NCBI GenBank assembly: GCA_910588245.1
Contig: CAJUQP010000012.1
Span: 10,339-74,338, forward strand
Length of the DNA: 64,000 nt
Direction of reading: 5' to 3'
DNA from: an uncultured Muribaculaceae bacterium
GTDB taxonomy: Bacteria > Bacteroidota > Bacteroidia > Bacteroidales > Muribaculaceae
Of this stretch, positions 26,860 to 35,071 are shown one piece after another. The notes below the pieces were generated by a model. It did not search any database and was not told the DNA's origin. It saw nothing but the letters and a program-made list of their open reading frames with translations. How positions within the stretch are numbered: position 1 is the first letter of the stretch; every line of letters starts with the position of its first letter. Both the position numbers and the translations under genes were made by a program.

Positions 26860-27369
26860 TCAGTCGGTCATGCTGATGAAAGTGGCGGAGCCTGAATCCG
26901 GAGTCGTGGTCATCACGAGGCCATCGGCGTCCATTGTGACGGTGCAGTTCTTCATGGCGCTGATCCCGGCCTTCGTGGTCTTGCCGTAGGATGCGGTGAA
27001 GTTTCCGTCGAGAGCATTCCCCTGGATGATGAGCACATTGTAGAGGCCCCCTCCGGCAGGCACGGCATATACCGCGGCGAGCTCACGCTGATTGTTGGCG
27101 CCTATCACCATATTGCGCACCGGGAGATTCTCCATCATGTAGATGAAACTGTCGCGACATCCCTGCACGTCGCCCTCGGCTGCCGAGAGACGCGAGATCT
27201 TGAGATCCTGTATGTAGGCGTTCTGACCCACCTGGGCTTTGTCGACTGTCTTTTCCGACATCCCCTTCATGCCTGCGAGCGATTTGTATGCCTCTGACAG
27301 TGTGGTCTGTGAGAAGCCGACCAGACTTGTGGCCATTATAGCGATGATAGCGAGAAATAACTTTTTCAT
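26860..27369 (-). CDS. secreted protein of unknown function, paralogue 1
   Basis: This 169-residue product starts MKKLFLAIIAIMATSLVGFSQ, a clear signal peptide cleaved near residue 20. The mature part is small and soluble, and I do not recognise a family. It is paralogous to the next gene (27460-27957). They share the opening T-L-S/D-E/D-A-Y-x-S-L, the segment V-I/I-G-A-N-N-Q-R/N-E-L/M-A, and the end F-I-S/T-M-T. Both read on the minus strand in tandem, 90 nt apart. A longer frame opens upstream at 27432, but the signal peptide decides the start. Confidence 0.8.
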   Translation of the reverse strand: MKKLFLAIIAIMATSLVGFSQTTLSEAYKSLAGMKGMSEKTVDKAQVGQNAYIQDLKISRLSAAEGDVQGCRDSFIYMMENLPVRNMVIGANNQRELAAVYAVPAGGGLYNVLIIQGNALDGNFTASYGKTTKAGISAMKNCTVTMDADGLVMTTTPDSGSATFISMTD

Positions 27370-27459
27370 AATCCTGTAATTTTTTGCTTGTTTATGGGTT
27401 GGATTGATTGCCGGCGTAATGTCCGGTGTCATTATGGAGGAGTGAGGGCGCGGGGTGGC

Positions 27460-27957
27460 TTATTCAACCACGGTCATGGTTATGAATTCCACCACGTCGA
27501 TTTGCGGGGCCGCCGCCATTACCAGGTCGTTGCCGTCCATGGCTACGTCGCAGTTACGTATGGCCTCGATACCCTCGGCTGTCGTCTGTCCGTAGGCTGC
27601 TACATAGGGGCCCCCTTTCTCACCCACGAGGAAAAGCACATTGTATACGCCGTTGTCGGAAGGTTCGGTGAACGCGCAGGCCATCTCATTCTGGTTGTTC
27701 GCTCCGATGATCTGGTTCACTACGGGAAGACTCTCATAGGTGTAGATGAATTCCTGAAGGTAGCGCGGGCTCTTGCAAGTCACGCTCTGGAGATTCGTGA
27801 TAGCCACATTAGGGCTTATCTGCACATCGTCGACTGATTTCTCCGTCATGCCCGGGAGGTTGACGAGACTTGAATACGCGTCATCGAGAGTGATCTGGGC
27901 CAATCCCGAAAGACTTGTGGCCAGAATGGCAATTAAGGAAAGGAATAACTTTTTCAT
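27460..27957 (-). CDS. secreted protein of unknown function, paralogue 2
   Basis: This 165-residue protein begins MKKLFLSLIAILATSLSGLAQ, a signal peptide almost identical to paralogue 1. The mature domain diverges more. It has the same P-G-M-T/S-E-K-S/T-V-D region and a conserved aromatic-Gly segment G-V/L-Y-N-V-L-F/I. The pair probably arose by tandem duplication and shares one transcript. The 223-nt region upstream holds no clear -7 box. Confidence 0.8.
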   Translation of the reverse strand: MKKLFLSLIAILATSLSGLAQITLDDAYSSLVNLPGMTEKSVDDVQISPNVAITNLQSVTCKSPRYLQEFIYTYESLPVVNQIIGANNQNEMACAFTEPSDNGVYNVLFLVGEKGGPYVAAYGQTTAEGIEAIRNCDVAMDGNDLVMAAAPQIDVVEFITMTVVE

Positions 27958-28121
27958 AATCTTTGATTTTTAGCGTTTGTTATGCCTCTAAAACATCCCC
28001 TTTCCTGCCTTGGTTCAAAATTCTTCAGATATTTTTAAGGATATCCCCGTTTTTTAACATTAACATATTCAGACTCATTGGCAGCAAGTCAATAAAGTTG
28101 GCAATCTGTCGCTACCGAAGG

Positions 28122-28164
28122 CTAAAAATAAAAGGAGCCGGACTCCAAGTGGAATCCGGCTCCT
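28122..28164 (-). terminator. terminator of the S9 peptidase gene
   Basis: AGGAGCCGGACTCC and GGAATCCGGCTCCT form a 14-bp stem with one mismatch and a 4-nt loop (28133-28164). On the minus strand it is followed by TTTTATTTTTA. It begins 17 nt after the stop of the peptidase. Confidence 0.85.
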
Positions 28165-28180
28165 GCTGTGTCTTTCTGTG

Positions 28181-30634
28181 TCATAGAGGCGTTGACGGAT
28201 AAAGCGCCTCCCACCATGTAGGGTCATCCTTGAGATAGCGGTCAAACCAGGCGAAGATCGTATCCTGCCATTTGATGCGCTTGTCGTAGTCGATGATGTG
28301 GTGATCCTGGTCGGCTACGGCCACGAACGCCGTCGGCCTACCGAGCAGCTTGAGGGCCGTGAACATCTGGATGCTCTCCCCTACCGGCACATTATTGTCT
28401 TTGTCGCCATGGAGGAAAAGGAGTGGCGTGTGGATTTTGTGGGCGTTGTAGAGCGGGCTCTGCTTCACGTAGAGGTCGGGATTGCTCCAGGGATATGACT
28501 CGGCCATCGATACCTCACTGTAGGAATATCCCCAGTAGCCCTCGCCCCAGTAGCTTGTGTGGTCGCTGATGCCGGCGTGGGATATTGCTGCCGCGAAAAT
28601 GTCGGTGACAGTCTGAAGATACTGTGTCATGAAGCCTCCGTAGGACGCCCCTATACATCCTATCTTCTTTTCATCGACGAATGAATGCTCGGCGCAGAAT
28701 TTCTTGGTGCCCTCGATTATATCGCGGGCCACACCCTCCCCGGCCGTGTTGACATGGCGAGAGGAGAACTCCTGCCCGAAACCGGTGGTGCCGCTCGGAT
28801 TGATGACGTAGACCACGTAGCCTTGCGCCGCATAAGCGTTGTGGGGATAGCGGCTTTCGAAATTACGGCTCGTCGGACTGCAGCCTCCATAGTAGTTCAC
28901 GATCATCGGATATTTCTTTGAAGGATCGAAATCCGGCGGCAGATAGAAGCGTCCGTTTATAGTGTCGCCATTGGAGTTGACGAACTCCCAGGCCTCGCAG
29001 CGGCCGAGTTGCACATCGGCGAGCATATCCTCTTTCGGGGTAGCGAGTCGGGTGGAGCGGAGGGTCTTGGTGTCGAGCGAATAGAGTGAGCAAGGGGAAG
29101 AGGCACTCTCACCATACCAGATGATGTTGCGGCCTGCATCGGCGACTGAGATCCCTTTCACCACTTCTTCCGGGATAGCTATCGACTCCGTCTTACCTGT
29201 TGCCGGGTCGATACGGAAGAGCGCTACCCGGTCGCGGTCTTCAGCTGAGAGATAGATCTTTCCGTCGGCGCGGCTCCATAGTGCGTCGGTCACGCAGGGG
29301 TCGAAGTTTTTGGTGAGTGGTGTCACCTCGCGGCTTGCGATATCTATGAGGAATAGTTGATTGTCGACCATGCTGGGGATTCTTCCATCAGGCACATCCT
29401 TGCCTATCCCCCCCAGTGCTTCCGGATAACCCGTGAGCAACACTTTGCGCCCGTCGGGCGAGAAGGAGGCCCTGCCTATGAATCCGTCTCGGCTTACGAG
29501 TGTGTCCGCCTTCATCGTGGTGAGGTCGAGGCGGTAGATAGAGAAGACTGTTGTGGGCCGTTTCTCCAGCCGGCTCTCGGAGGTGGAGATCAGCAGATAG
29601 CGCGAGTCATCGGAGATGTCGTTGAGGAAGGAGTTGCGGTTGCCGAACGTGAGCGGTCGCGTCACTCCGCTTTCAAGGTCGTAGATGGCGAGCTGAGCGC
29701 GGGTGCGCCAGCCCGGCTGACGGTCTTCCGGCTCAAGGATCTGATACACTTTCGGGTCTTCCTTCCTCCCCTCTTTCCAGGTGGTGAGTATGAGGGAGTG
29801 CATGTCCGGGGTGAACGTGAAGCTGCAGTCTTCCGGAATACCCTGTGCCACCACGCTTCTTGTGCCTGTGGCGGCGTCGGTGGCCACGATCTCTTTCCCT
29901 GCCATGCCCTGGCGGGTGGTGTAGTAGGCCGATCCCTTAGGCATCCATGCCATGTAGGTCGGAGTTTCCGCTATTATTCGGTTGTCGGCGAGCGAGGTCA
30001 GACGGTAGAGGGTCGATGATGAGCCTCCCTCGCGTGTGGTGGTGTAGGAAGTGATGATATATTTTCCATCGGGCGATATGGATGATCGCCCGATGGATGT
30101 GCCGTGGAGCACGTCCATCAATGTATAGCGTCTCTTGCCGTCGCTGCGCAGTGAAAGGCCTGCGTTGTTGTCGGCCGTGAGCTCCACTTTAAGGGAGTCG
30201 GATGGTGCGCCGGTATTGGTGATGTAGCGCAGGTCTATGCGGTGGGTGGCTGGCCGGAGCGTAAGCTTGTTTCCATCGCTCTTCCTTCCGTCGATATATA
30301 AGGTGTAATCCTTGATACCTTTCACCGTCACGGTAGGGGTGGCGTATGCCGTGTTTTCGAAGTTGAACGATAGGGTGTGGAGTGCCGGGGTCTCGCTGCC
30401 GGGTGCGGCGATGCCGGAGAATTTTGACGGTGTGCCTTTTAGACGCAGTGTGGCCGGAGCTCCCGATAGGAGTGCCTCGGAAAACGCGGAGCCATCGACG
30501 TCGACACTGTCCACCATCAGCGGGGCGGTCAGTGCATAGGGCCCGTAATAGTCGAAGGTCTTCACCGTCAGGGTCTCCGCATCGGCTCCTGCTCCTGCAA
30601 GTGCCAGACATCCGATGAGAAGGATTTGTTTCAT
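28181..30634 (-). CDS. S9-family prolyl oligopeptidase / dipeptidyl-peptidase-like protein
   Basis: This exported serine peptidase is expected to act on short peptides in the periplasm. The 817-residue protein has a signal peptide (about 1-19), a beta-propeller domain (about 170-520, with repeated S-x-D-G-K/S-x-x-x-L-T/L-T units such as S-P-D-G-R-K-V-L-L-T-G), and an alpha/beta hydrolase domain (about 560-805). The catalytic Ser664 lies in G-A-S-Y-G-G, Asp746 in H-G-D-K-D-N-N-V-P, and the His near residue 779 in D-Q-D-H-H-I-I-D-Y. It stands alone. A perfect promoter lies about 200 nt upstream, giving a long leader that contains G/T-rich repeats. Confidence 0.92.
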   Translation of the reverse strand: MKQILLIGCLALAGAGADAETLTVKTFDYYGPYALTAPLMVDSVDVDGSAFSEALLSGAPATLRLKGTPSKFSGIAAPGSETPALHTLSFNFENTAYATPTVTVKGIKDYTLYIDGRKSDGNKLTLRPATHRIDLRYITNTGAPSDSLKVELTADNNAGLSLRSDGKRRYTLMDVLHGTSIGRSSISPDGKYIITSYTTTREGGSSSTLYRLTSLADNRIIAETPTYMAWMPKGSAYYTTRQGMAGKEIVATDAATGTRSVVAQGIPEDCSFTFTPDMHSLILTTWKEGRKEDPKVYQILEPEDRQPGWRTRAQLAIYDLESGVTRPLTFGNRNSFLNDISDDSRYLLISTSESRLEKRPTTVFSIYRLDLTTMKADTLVSRDGFIGRASFSPDGRKVLLTGYPEALGGIGKDVPDGRIPSMVDNQLFLIDIASREVTPLTKNFDPCVTDALWSRADGKIYLSAEDRDRVALFRIDPATGKTESIAIPEEVVKGISVADAGRNIIWYGESASSPCSLYSLDTKTLRSTRLATPKEDMLADVQLGRCEAWEFVNSNGDTINGRFYLPPDFDPSKKYPMIVNYYGGCSPTSRNFESRYPHNAYAAQGYVVYVINPSGTTGFGQEFSSRHVNTAGEGVARDIIEGTKKFCAEHSFVDEKKIGCIGASYGGFMTQYLQTVTDIFAAAISHAGISDHTSYWGEGYWGYSYSEVSMAESYPWSNPDLYVKQSPLYNAHKIHTPLLFLHGDKDNNVPVGESIQMFTALKLLGRPTAFVAVADQDHHIIDYDKRIKWQDTIFAWFDRYLKDDPTWWEALYPSTPL

Positions 30635-30722
30635 TATGTTTATGGTTTATGGTTGAGGGTTTATGGTTTATGGTTTACGGTTGAGGGTTTACGGTTGAGG
30701 GTTTATGGTTGAGGGTTGAGAG
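30635..30722 (+). repeat. degenerate G/T-rich tandem repeat in the S9 peptidase leader
   Basis: This 88-nt stretch is built from irregular GGTTTATGGTTTATGGTTGA and GGTTGAGGGTTTACGG units. A related, shorter piece (AGGGTTTAGGGTTGAGAG) lies at 34995-35023. The following 100 nt hold short repeats such as GCATTATGGATTATGCATTG. Confidence 0.75.
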
Positions 30723-30832
30723 TGAATGCATGATTCATAATATTTTATAATCCTTATGCAATGTCATGGCTTTCGTGAACCCGATTATGCATTGTGCATT
30801 ATGGATTATGCATTGAATCTAAGATTCAATTG

Positions 30833-30864
30833 CAAAAATACATCATATGGATAGATTTTCCAAA
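30833..30864 (-). promoter_or_regulatory. promoter of the S9 peptidase gene
   Basis: On the minus strand TTTG (30861-30864) and TATTTTTG (30833-30840) are 20 nt apart, a full match to the Bacteroidetes -33/-7 pattern. It implies a transcript leader of about 190-200 nt. Confidence 0.6.
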
Positions 30865-30961
30865 ATCTTTTGGCCGGAGTAACTATTTTTAGGTATGGAG
30901 CGTGACTTTTGAGGATGAATTTATCCAAAATCAGGGTATTTCGCGATTTTTTGGGCGGTTG

Positions 30962-30969
30962 TAATTTTG
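30962..30969 (+). promoter_or_regulatory. -7 box of the porin/cytochrome cluster
   Basis: TAATTTTG matches TAnnTTTG, 24 nt before the ATG at 30993. The -33 region reads TTTC. An AAGGA sequence before 30993 could act as a ribosome-binding site. Confidence 0.5.
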
Positions 30970-30992
30970 CGGTGTCAAAAAACATCAAGGAA

Positions 30993-31044
30993 ATGATACT
31001 GAAAAATACCGGAAATACAAGAATCCTTTTCATCCTCTGCCCTG
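30993..31044 (+). other. out-of-frame signal-peptide start of the first porin
   Basis: ATG at 30993 encodes MILKNTGNTRILFILC and then loses frame in the run CCC at 31040-31042. Removing one C joins it to L-M-L-A-I-S-A-S-G-Q-E, giving a complete signal peptide fused to the porin. The ATG is placed 24 nt after a -7 box. Confidence 0.7.
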
Positions 31045-32310
31045 ATGCTGGCGATATCCGCATCCGGTCAGGAATTGGCCGACACAGCGGGCTACGGCAG
31101 GTTCCGCTTCGGAAGCTACGGAGAGATAGTGGCCTCGTTCAAGGACTATGGCATCAACCGTTTCCAGAAGGAGGGAAGCACGAAAGACCACCGAAACACT
31201 ATAGCCATACCGCGCTTCACTCTCGGATTCGACTATAAGTTCACCCCGAAATGGATACTCGGCGCCGAGATAGAATTCGAGGCCGGGGGAACAGGCACCG
31301 CCGTCGAACTCGAAGGAAATGAGAACGGCGAGTATGAGACGGAGATAGAGAAAGGGGGCGAGGTGGCTCTCGAGCAGCTCCACATCACACGCCTCATAGT
31401 GCCCGGGTTAAACATGCGCGCCGGACACATGGTCATACCCGTGGGTCTGACGAACGCTCACCACGAACCTATCAATTTCTTCGGCACCACACGTCCGGAG
31501 AGTCAGACAGTCATGATCCCCTCCACATGGCATGAGACGGGCATAGAGCTTTTCGGCACTTTTGGCCGCGGCCACGCGCTTTTCGACTATCAGCTGATGG
31601 TGGTGGCCGGACTCAATGCCAATGGTTTCGACCGCGACACATGGGTGGCATCCGGAAAACAGGGATTTTTTGAGAACGATAATTTCACTTCTCCGGGATA
31701 TGTGGCGCGTCTTGACTGGCGCGGCGTGAAGGGACTCCGCACGGGTGTGTCATTCTACTATTGCCGCGACACAGGCTCCAATTCCGATAAATCCGAGACC
31801 TACGCCTCCTTCGGCCGCATACCCCTCCAGATCGTGACCTGGGATGCCCAATACCGCAACAGCTATCTCACGGCACGTGCCGACCTAACCTACGGCCATC
31901 TCGGCAACACGGCTGCCGTAAACCAGCGCAACGGCCGTCTCCCCGGCGCCTCCCCCTACAGCCGACTTACTCCCGTGGCCAAGAACGCCCTGAGCTACGG
32001 AGCGGAGATCGGTTTTGACCTCGGCCGCACATTCTCCATAACAGGCTGCCCCATGCTGATGCCATTCTGCCGCTACGACTATTCAAATCCGCAGAAATCC
32101 GTGGCTAAGCCCTATGCGGCCGATAACCGTCTCGAGGTCAGCAAATGGACTGTTGGTGCTGACTGGTTTCCCCTTCCCAACCTCGTGGTTAAGGCCGACT
32201 GGTCGACACGCCAGGTCGGCACATCGAAAGTGTTTGGCAAAGGAAGCTACAACAGTGAAAACGAATTTTCCCTCGGCATAGCCTATATCGGCTGGTTTTT
32301 CAGGAAATAA
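31045..32310 (+). CDS. outer-membrane porin (OprO/OprP-like), signal peptide frameshifted
   Basis: This 421-residue reading covers the whole mature porin: beta-strand repeats throughout, a start G-Y-G-R-F-R-F-G-S-Y-G-E typical of porin strand 1, and a C-terminal aromatic strand (A-Y-I-G-W-F-F-R-K). It contains motifs of phosphate-selective-type porins, such as N-M-R-A-G-H-M-V-I-P-V-G. As written it lacks an initiating signal peptide, because the real start at 30993 is one base out of frame. It is first in the cluster with imelysin and cytochromes (16 nt to the next gene). The ligand cannot be told from sequence. Confidence 0.8.
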   Translation: MLAISASGQELADTAGYGRFRFGSYGEIVASFKDYGINRFQKEGSTKDHRNTIAIPRFTLGFDYKFTPKWILGAEIEFEAGGTGTAVELEGNENGEYETEIEKGGEVALEQLHITRLIVPGLNMRAGHMVIPVGLTNAHHEPINFFGTTRPESQTVMIPSTWHETGIELFGTFGRGHALFDYQLMVVAGLNANGFDRDTWVASGKQGFFENDNFTSPGYVARLDWRGVKGLRTGVSFYYCRDTGSNSDKSETYASFGRIPLQIVTWDAQYRNSYLTARADLTYGHLGNTAAVNQRNGRLPGASPYSRLTPVAKNALSYGAEIGFDLGRTFSITGCPMLMPFCRYDYSNPQKSVAKPYAADNRLEVSKWTVGADWFPLPNLVVKADWSTRQVGTSKVFGKGSYNSENEFSLGIAYIGWFFRK

Positions 32311-32326
32311 TAAAAACAGATAGATC

Positions 32327-33496
32327 ATGAAATCAAACATTTTCATTAAATCACTCCTCTCTCTGGCTGTCATCGCCGCTCCCGCCGTAATGACATCGTG
32401 TGGCGATTCCGATTCGCCGAAATCCGACGATGAGACACCTGTCGACTCCAAGAATCTCGACTATTCCGCAGATAACGCCAAGGGCTGGCACAACTACTCG
32501 GTCAATGTAGCCGGGCTCCTTACCAAAGATTCAGAGAGCCTATATGATTCCTGGGCCGTATCCTACGACGGTGGCCGGTCATACCGCGACATTTTCTGCG
32601 ACCACAACAACTCCAATTATAAGAGCGCTCTCGAATGCATCGAGGAGATTCTCGACGGATGCGCCGATATCGCCAACGAGGTGGGCGAGCAGAAGATTGG
32701 CGACCCCTACCAGAAATATAAGAGTGGTCGCACCGAGGAGGCCCTTTATGCTGTGGAGAGCTGGTACAGCTGGCATTCCCGCGACGACTACTCCAACAAT
32801 ATCCTCTCCATCCGCAATTCCTACAACGGAAGCACCGACGGAAAGACGGCGCAGGCCTCTATGGCTACCCTTGTGAGCGGCCTTGATGTCGATCTCCACA
32901 AAGCCACGGTCGACGCCATAGAGAACGCCTACAACGCCATCCTCAATATCCCGCAGCCTTTCCGCAATAATATTGTCTCAAAGGAAGCGGAAGACGCTAT
33001 GGCTGCCTGTGAGACTCTCGAGCAGCTTATCGACCGTCGTCTGAAGCCGTTCTTCAGTAATCTTGACGCCGGTCATGACGGCGATCTCCACGACATCGTG
33101 GTGAACTATGCCGACAATGTGGTTCTCCCCACCTACAGGCTCCTCAAAGAGCGCAATTCCGCACTCGAACAGGCTGTGAAGACACTCGCCTCAACCCCTT
33201 CCGATGCTAATTTCCGCAAGGCTGCCGATGCATGGCTGGCTGCCCGCGAACTATGGGAGAAGAGCGAGGCCTTCCTCTTCGGCCCTGTCGACGCCCTTGG
33301 CCTGGATCCCAACATGGACAGCTGGCCTCTCGACCAGGATGCCATCGTCAACCACCTCAAATCCGGTAATTTCGACGATCTCACCTGGAGCGACGGCGAT
33401 GACGACGACAAAGTGGAGGCGGCGCAGAATGTGCGCGGATTCCATACCCTTGAGTTCCTCCTCTTCAAAGACGGTAAAGCCCGTACTGTAAAATGA
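32327..33496 (+). CDS. imelysin-family lipoprotein
   Basis: This 389-residue imelysin/EfeO-like (formerly peptidase M75) lipoprotein has Cys25 (V-M-T-S-C-G-D-S) as lipid anchor. It is all helical after about residue 40. The family motif G-x-H-x-x-E is present near the C-terminus (G371-F-H373-T-L-E376). Imelysins are usually iron-regulated and bind metal or partners at the surface; protease activity is doubtful for most. The location between a porin and a di-heme cytochrome repeats the neighbourhood known for other imelysins. The next gene starts after 72 nt. Confidence 0.9.
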   Translation: MKSNIFIKSLLSLAVIAAPAVMTSCGDSDSPKSDDETPVDSKNLDYSADNAKGWHNYSVNVAGLLTKDSESLYDSWAVSYDGGRSYRDIFCDHNNSNYKSALECIEEILDGCADIANEVGEQKIGDPYQKYKSGRTEEALYAVESWYSWHSRDDYSNNILSIRNSYNGSTDGKTAQASMATLVSGLDVDLHKATVDAIENAYNAILNIPQPFRNNIVSKEAEDAMAACETLEQLIDRRLKPFFSNLDAGHDGDLHDIVVNYADNVVLPTYRLLKERNSALEQAVKTLASTPSDANFRKAADAWLAARELWEKSEAFLFGPVDALGLDPNMDSWPLDQDAIVNHLKSGNFDDLTWSDGDDDDKVEAAQNVRGFHTLEFLLFKDGKARTVK

Positions 33497-33568
33497 CGCA
33501 CACGGTGGAGTTTCCCGGTTTCCATTCGCCCGGGGAAATTCCCGCTGAAAACATAGTTATTCGTTTTA

Positions 33569-34993
33569 ATGAGATTTAGTTATTTGACAGTTTTATGCAT
33601 CGGTTCCTTCCTCGTGTCGTGCGACGAGGAAGGTCTCGATGTGCTTGATGTGGAGGTGCCGGCAGGATATGAGCTATCGGCCGGCACATCCTCCATCTTC
33701 ATGAATTCATCGAAGGCATACGACAGTCCGGCCGATTGGGTCGCCGGCTCATATGTCTCGCGGTTCAATAGCGGCGACAAACTCTATGATGATATGCGCA
33801 CGAGTTCCAATGGCCTCGGAGGAGGCCTGGGGCCCGTATATGCAGGATATTCTTGCGGAAGCTGCCACAGCAATGCCGGACGTACGAAACCGGCCGGCTG
33901 GGCCGACCATGGCTCCGGACCTTACGGATTCTCGGCTATGCTCGTCTACGTGACACGCAAGAACGGTGCTTTCTTCCAGGATTATGGACGCGTGATCCAC
34001 GATCAGGCGATATATGGAGTGGAACCGGAAGGGAAGGTGAAGGTTGACTGGCATTATGAGACATTCTCGTTTCCCGATGGCGACACCTATGAGCTTGCAC
34101 GACCTACGTATACCATAACCGACTGGTATAAGGGGGAGATCGCGCCAGAAGACCTATTCTGCACTGTCAGGATACCGCTCCGCCACGTTGGCATGGGGCA
34201 GATGATGGCTCTCGATCCCAATGAGATAGAGGCCCTTGCCAAGAAGAGCAACTATCCCGAATATGGCATCTCGGGTCGATGCAACTATATAGTGGAGCGC
34301 GGGGTGCGTCAGCTCGGTCTCTCCGGAAATAAGGCGCAGCACGCTGACCTCACCGTGGAGCTTGGCTTCTCATCCGATATGGGAGTGACCAACAGCCGTT
34401 ATCCCGAGGAGATATGCGAGGGCCAGCTGCAGATAAACCAGGGTTCGATGATGGGTCTCCTTTATGACAAGCTCGATATCTCCACGGAAGATATGGAGGA
34501 TGTCGACCTGTATATGCAGTCGCTCGGAGTGCCCGCGCGCCGCGATGTCAATGATCCTGAGGTGAAGCTCGGCGAGCAGAAATTTTTCGAGGCCAAGTGC
34601 CACCTTTGCCATGTGACGACCCTGCACACACGCCCCGGAGGGAGCACCCTGCTCAACGGCACACGTCTCCCCTGGCTTGGCTCGCAGACCATCCATCCTT
34701 ACAGCGATTTCCTTATCCACGACATGGGATCGGAGATCATGGGCGTCGGGCTCAACGACAACTATGTCTCCGGTCTGGCCATGGGCAACGAATGGCGCAC
34801 GACTCCGCTATGGGGGATAGGTCTGCAGGAGAGGGTGAACGGCCACACATACTTCCTCCACGACGGACGGGCACGCAACTTCACCGAAGCCATCATGTGG
34901 CATGGAGGTGAGGGTGAGGCCTCCCGCCAGATCTTCAGCCGCATGTCGCGCACGGAGCGGAAGGCTCTGGTCCGTTTCCTCGAATCTTTGTAA
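33569..34993 (+). CDS. di-heme oxidoreductase lipoprotein (DHOR/DUF1111, 'thiol oxidoreductase')
   Basis: This 474-residue c-type cytochrome has a lipobox ending at Cys18 (F-L-V-S-C-D-E-E). Two heme-binding motifs are visible: C96-G-S-C-H100 and C344-H-L-C-H348. The region around W-H-G-G-E-G and Q-T-I-H-P-Y-S-D-F-L is typical of DHOR proteins, which resemble di-heme peroxidases. It is commonly next to imelysin genes, as here. The substrate is not known. Heme attachment needs a maturation system, and a CcsBA-type protein is encoded 3 kb downstream in the same cluster. Confidence 0.92.
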   Translation: MRFSYLTVLCIGSFLVSCDEEGLDVLDVEVPAGYELSAGTSSIFMNSSKAYDSPADWVAGSYVSRFNSGDKLYDDMRTSSNGLGGGLGPVYAGYSCGSCHSNAGRTKPAGWADHGSGPYGFSAMLVYVTRKNGAFFQDYGRVIHDQAIYGVEPEGKVKVDWHYETFSFPDGDTYELARPTYTITDWYKGEIAPEDLFCTVRIPLRHVGMGQMMALDPNEIEALAKKSNYPEYGISGRCNYIVERGVRQLGLSGNKAQHADLTVELGFSSDMGVTNSRYPEEICEGQLQINQGSMMGLLYDKLDISTEDMEDVDLYMQSLGVPARRDVNDPEVKLGEQKFFEAKCHLCHVTTLHTRPGGSTLLNGTRLPWLGSQTIHPYSDFLIHDMGSEIMGVGLNDNYVSGLAMGNEWRTTPLWGIGLQERVNGHTYFLHDGRARNFTEAIMWHGGEGEASRQIFSRMSRTERKALVRFLESL

Positions 34994-34994
34994 A

Positions 34995-35023
34995 GGGTTT
35001 AGGGTTGAGAGTTTAGGGTTTTG
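34995..35023 (+). repeat. short telomere-like G/T repeat
   Basis: AGGGTTTAGGGTTGAGAG followed by TTTAGGGTTTT lies in the gap between the di-heme oxidoreductase and the second porin. It is related to the longer array at 30635-30722. Confidence 0.6.
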
Positions 35024-35071
35024 GCTCTGACTCAGATCTTCCACAATCACACATCAAACAATATAACCGAA

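Noticed and set aside
29357..30019. 220-codon plus-strand frame opposite the S9 peptidase
   Set aside because: It is antisense to the catalytic gene in a GC-rich stretch and lacks any recognisable feature.
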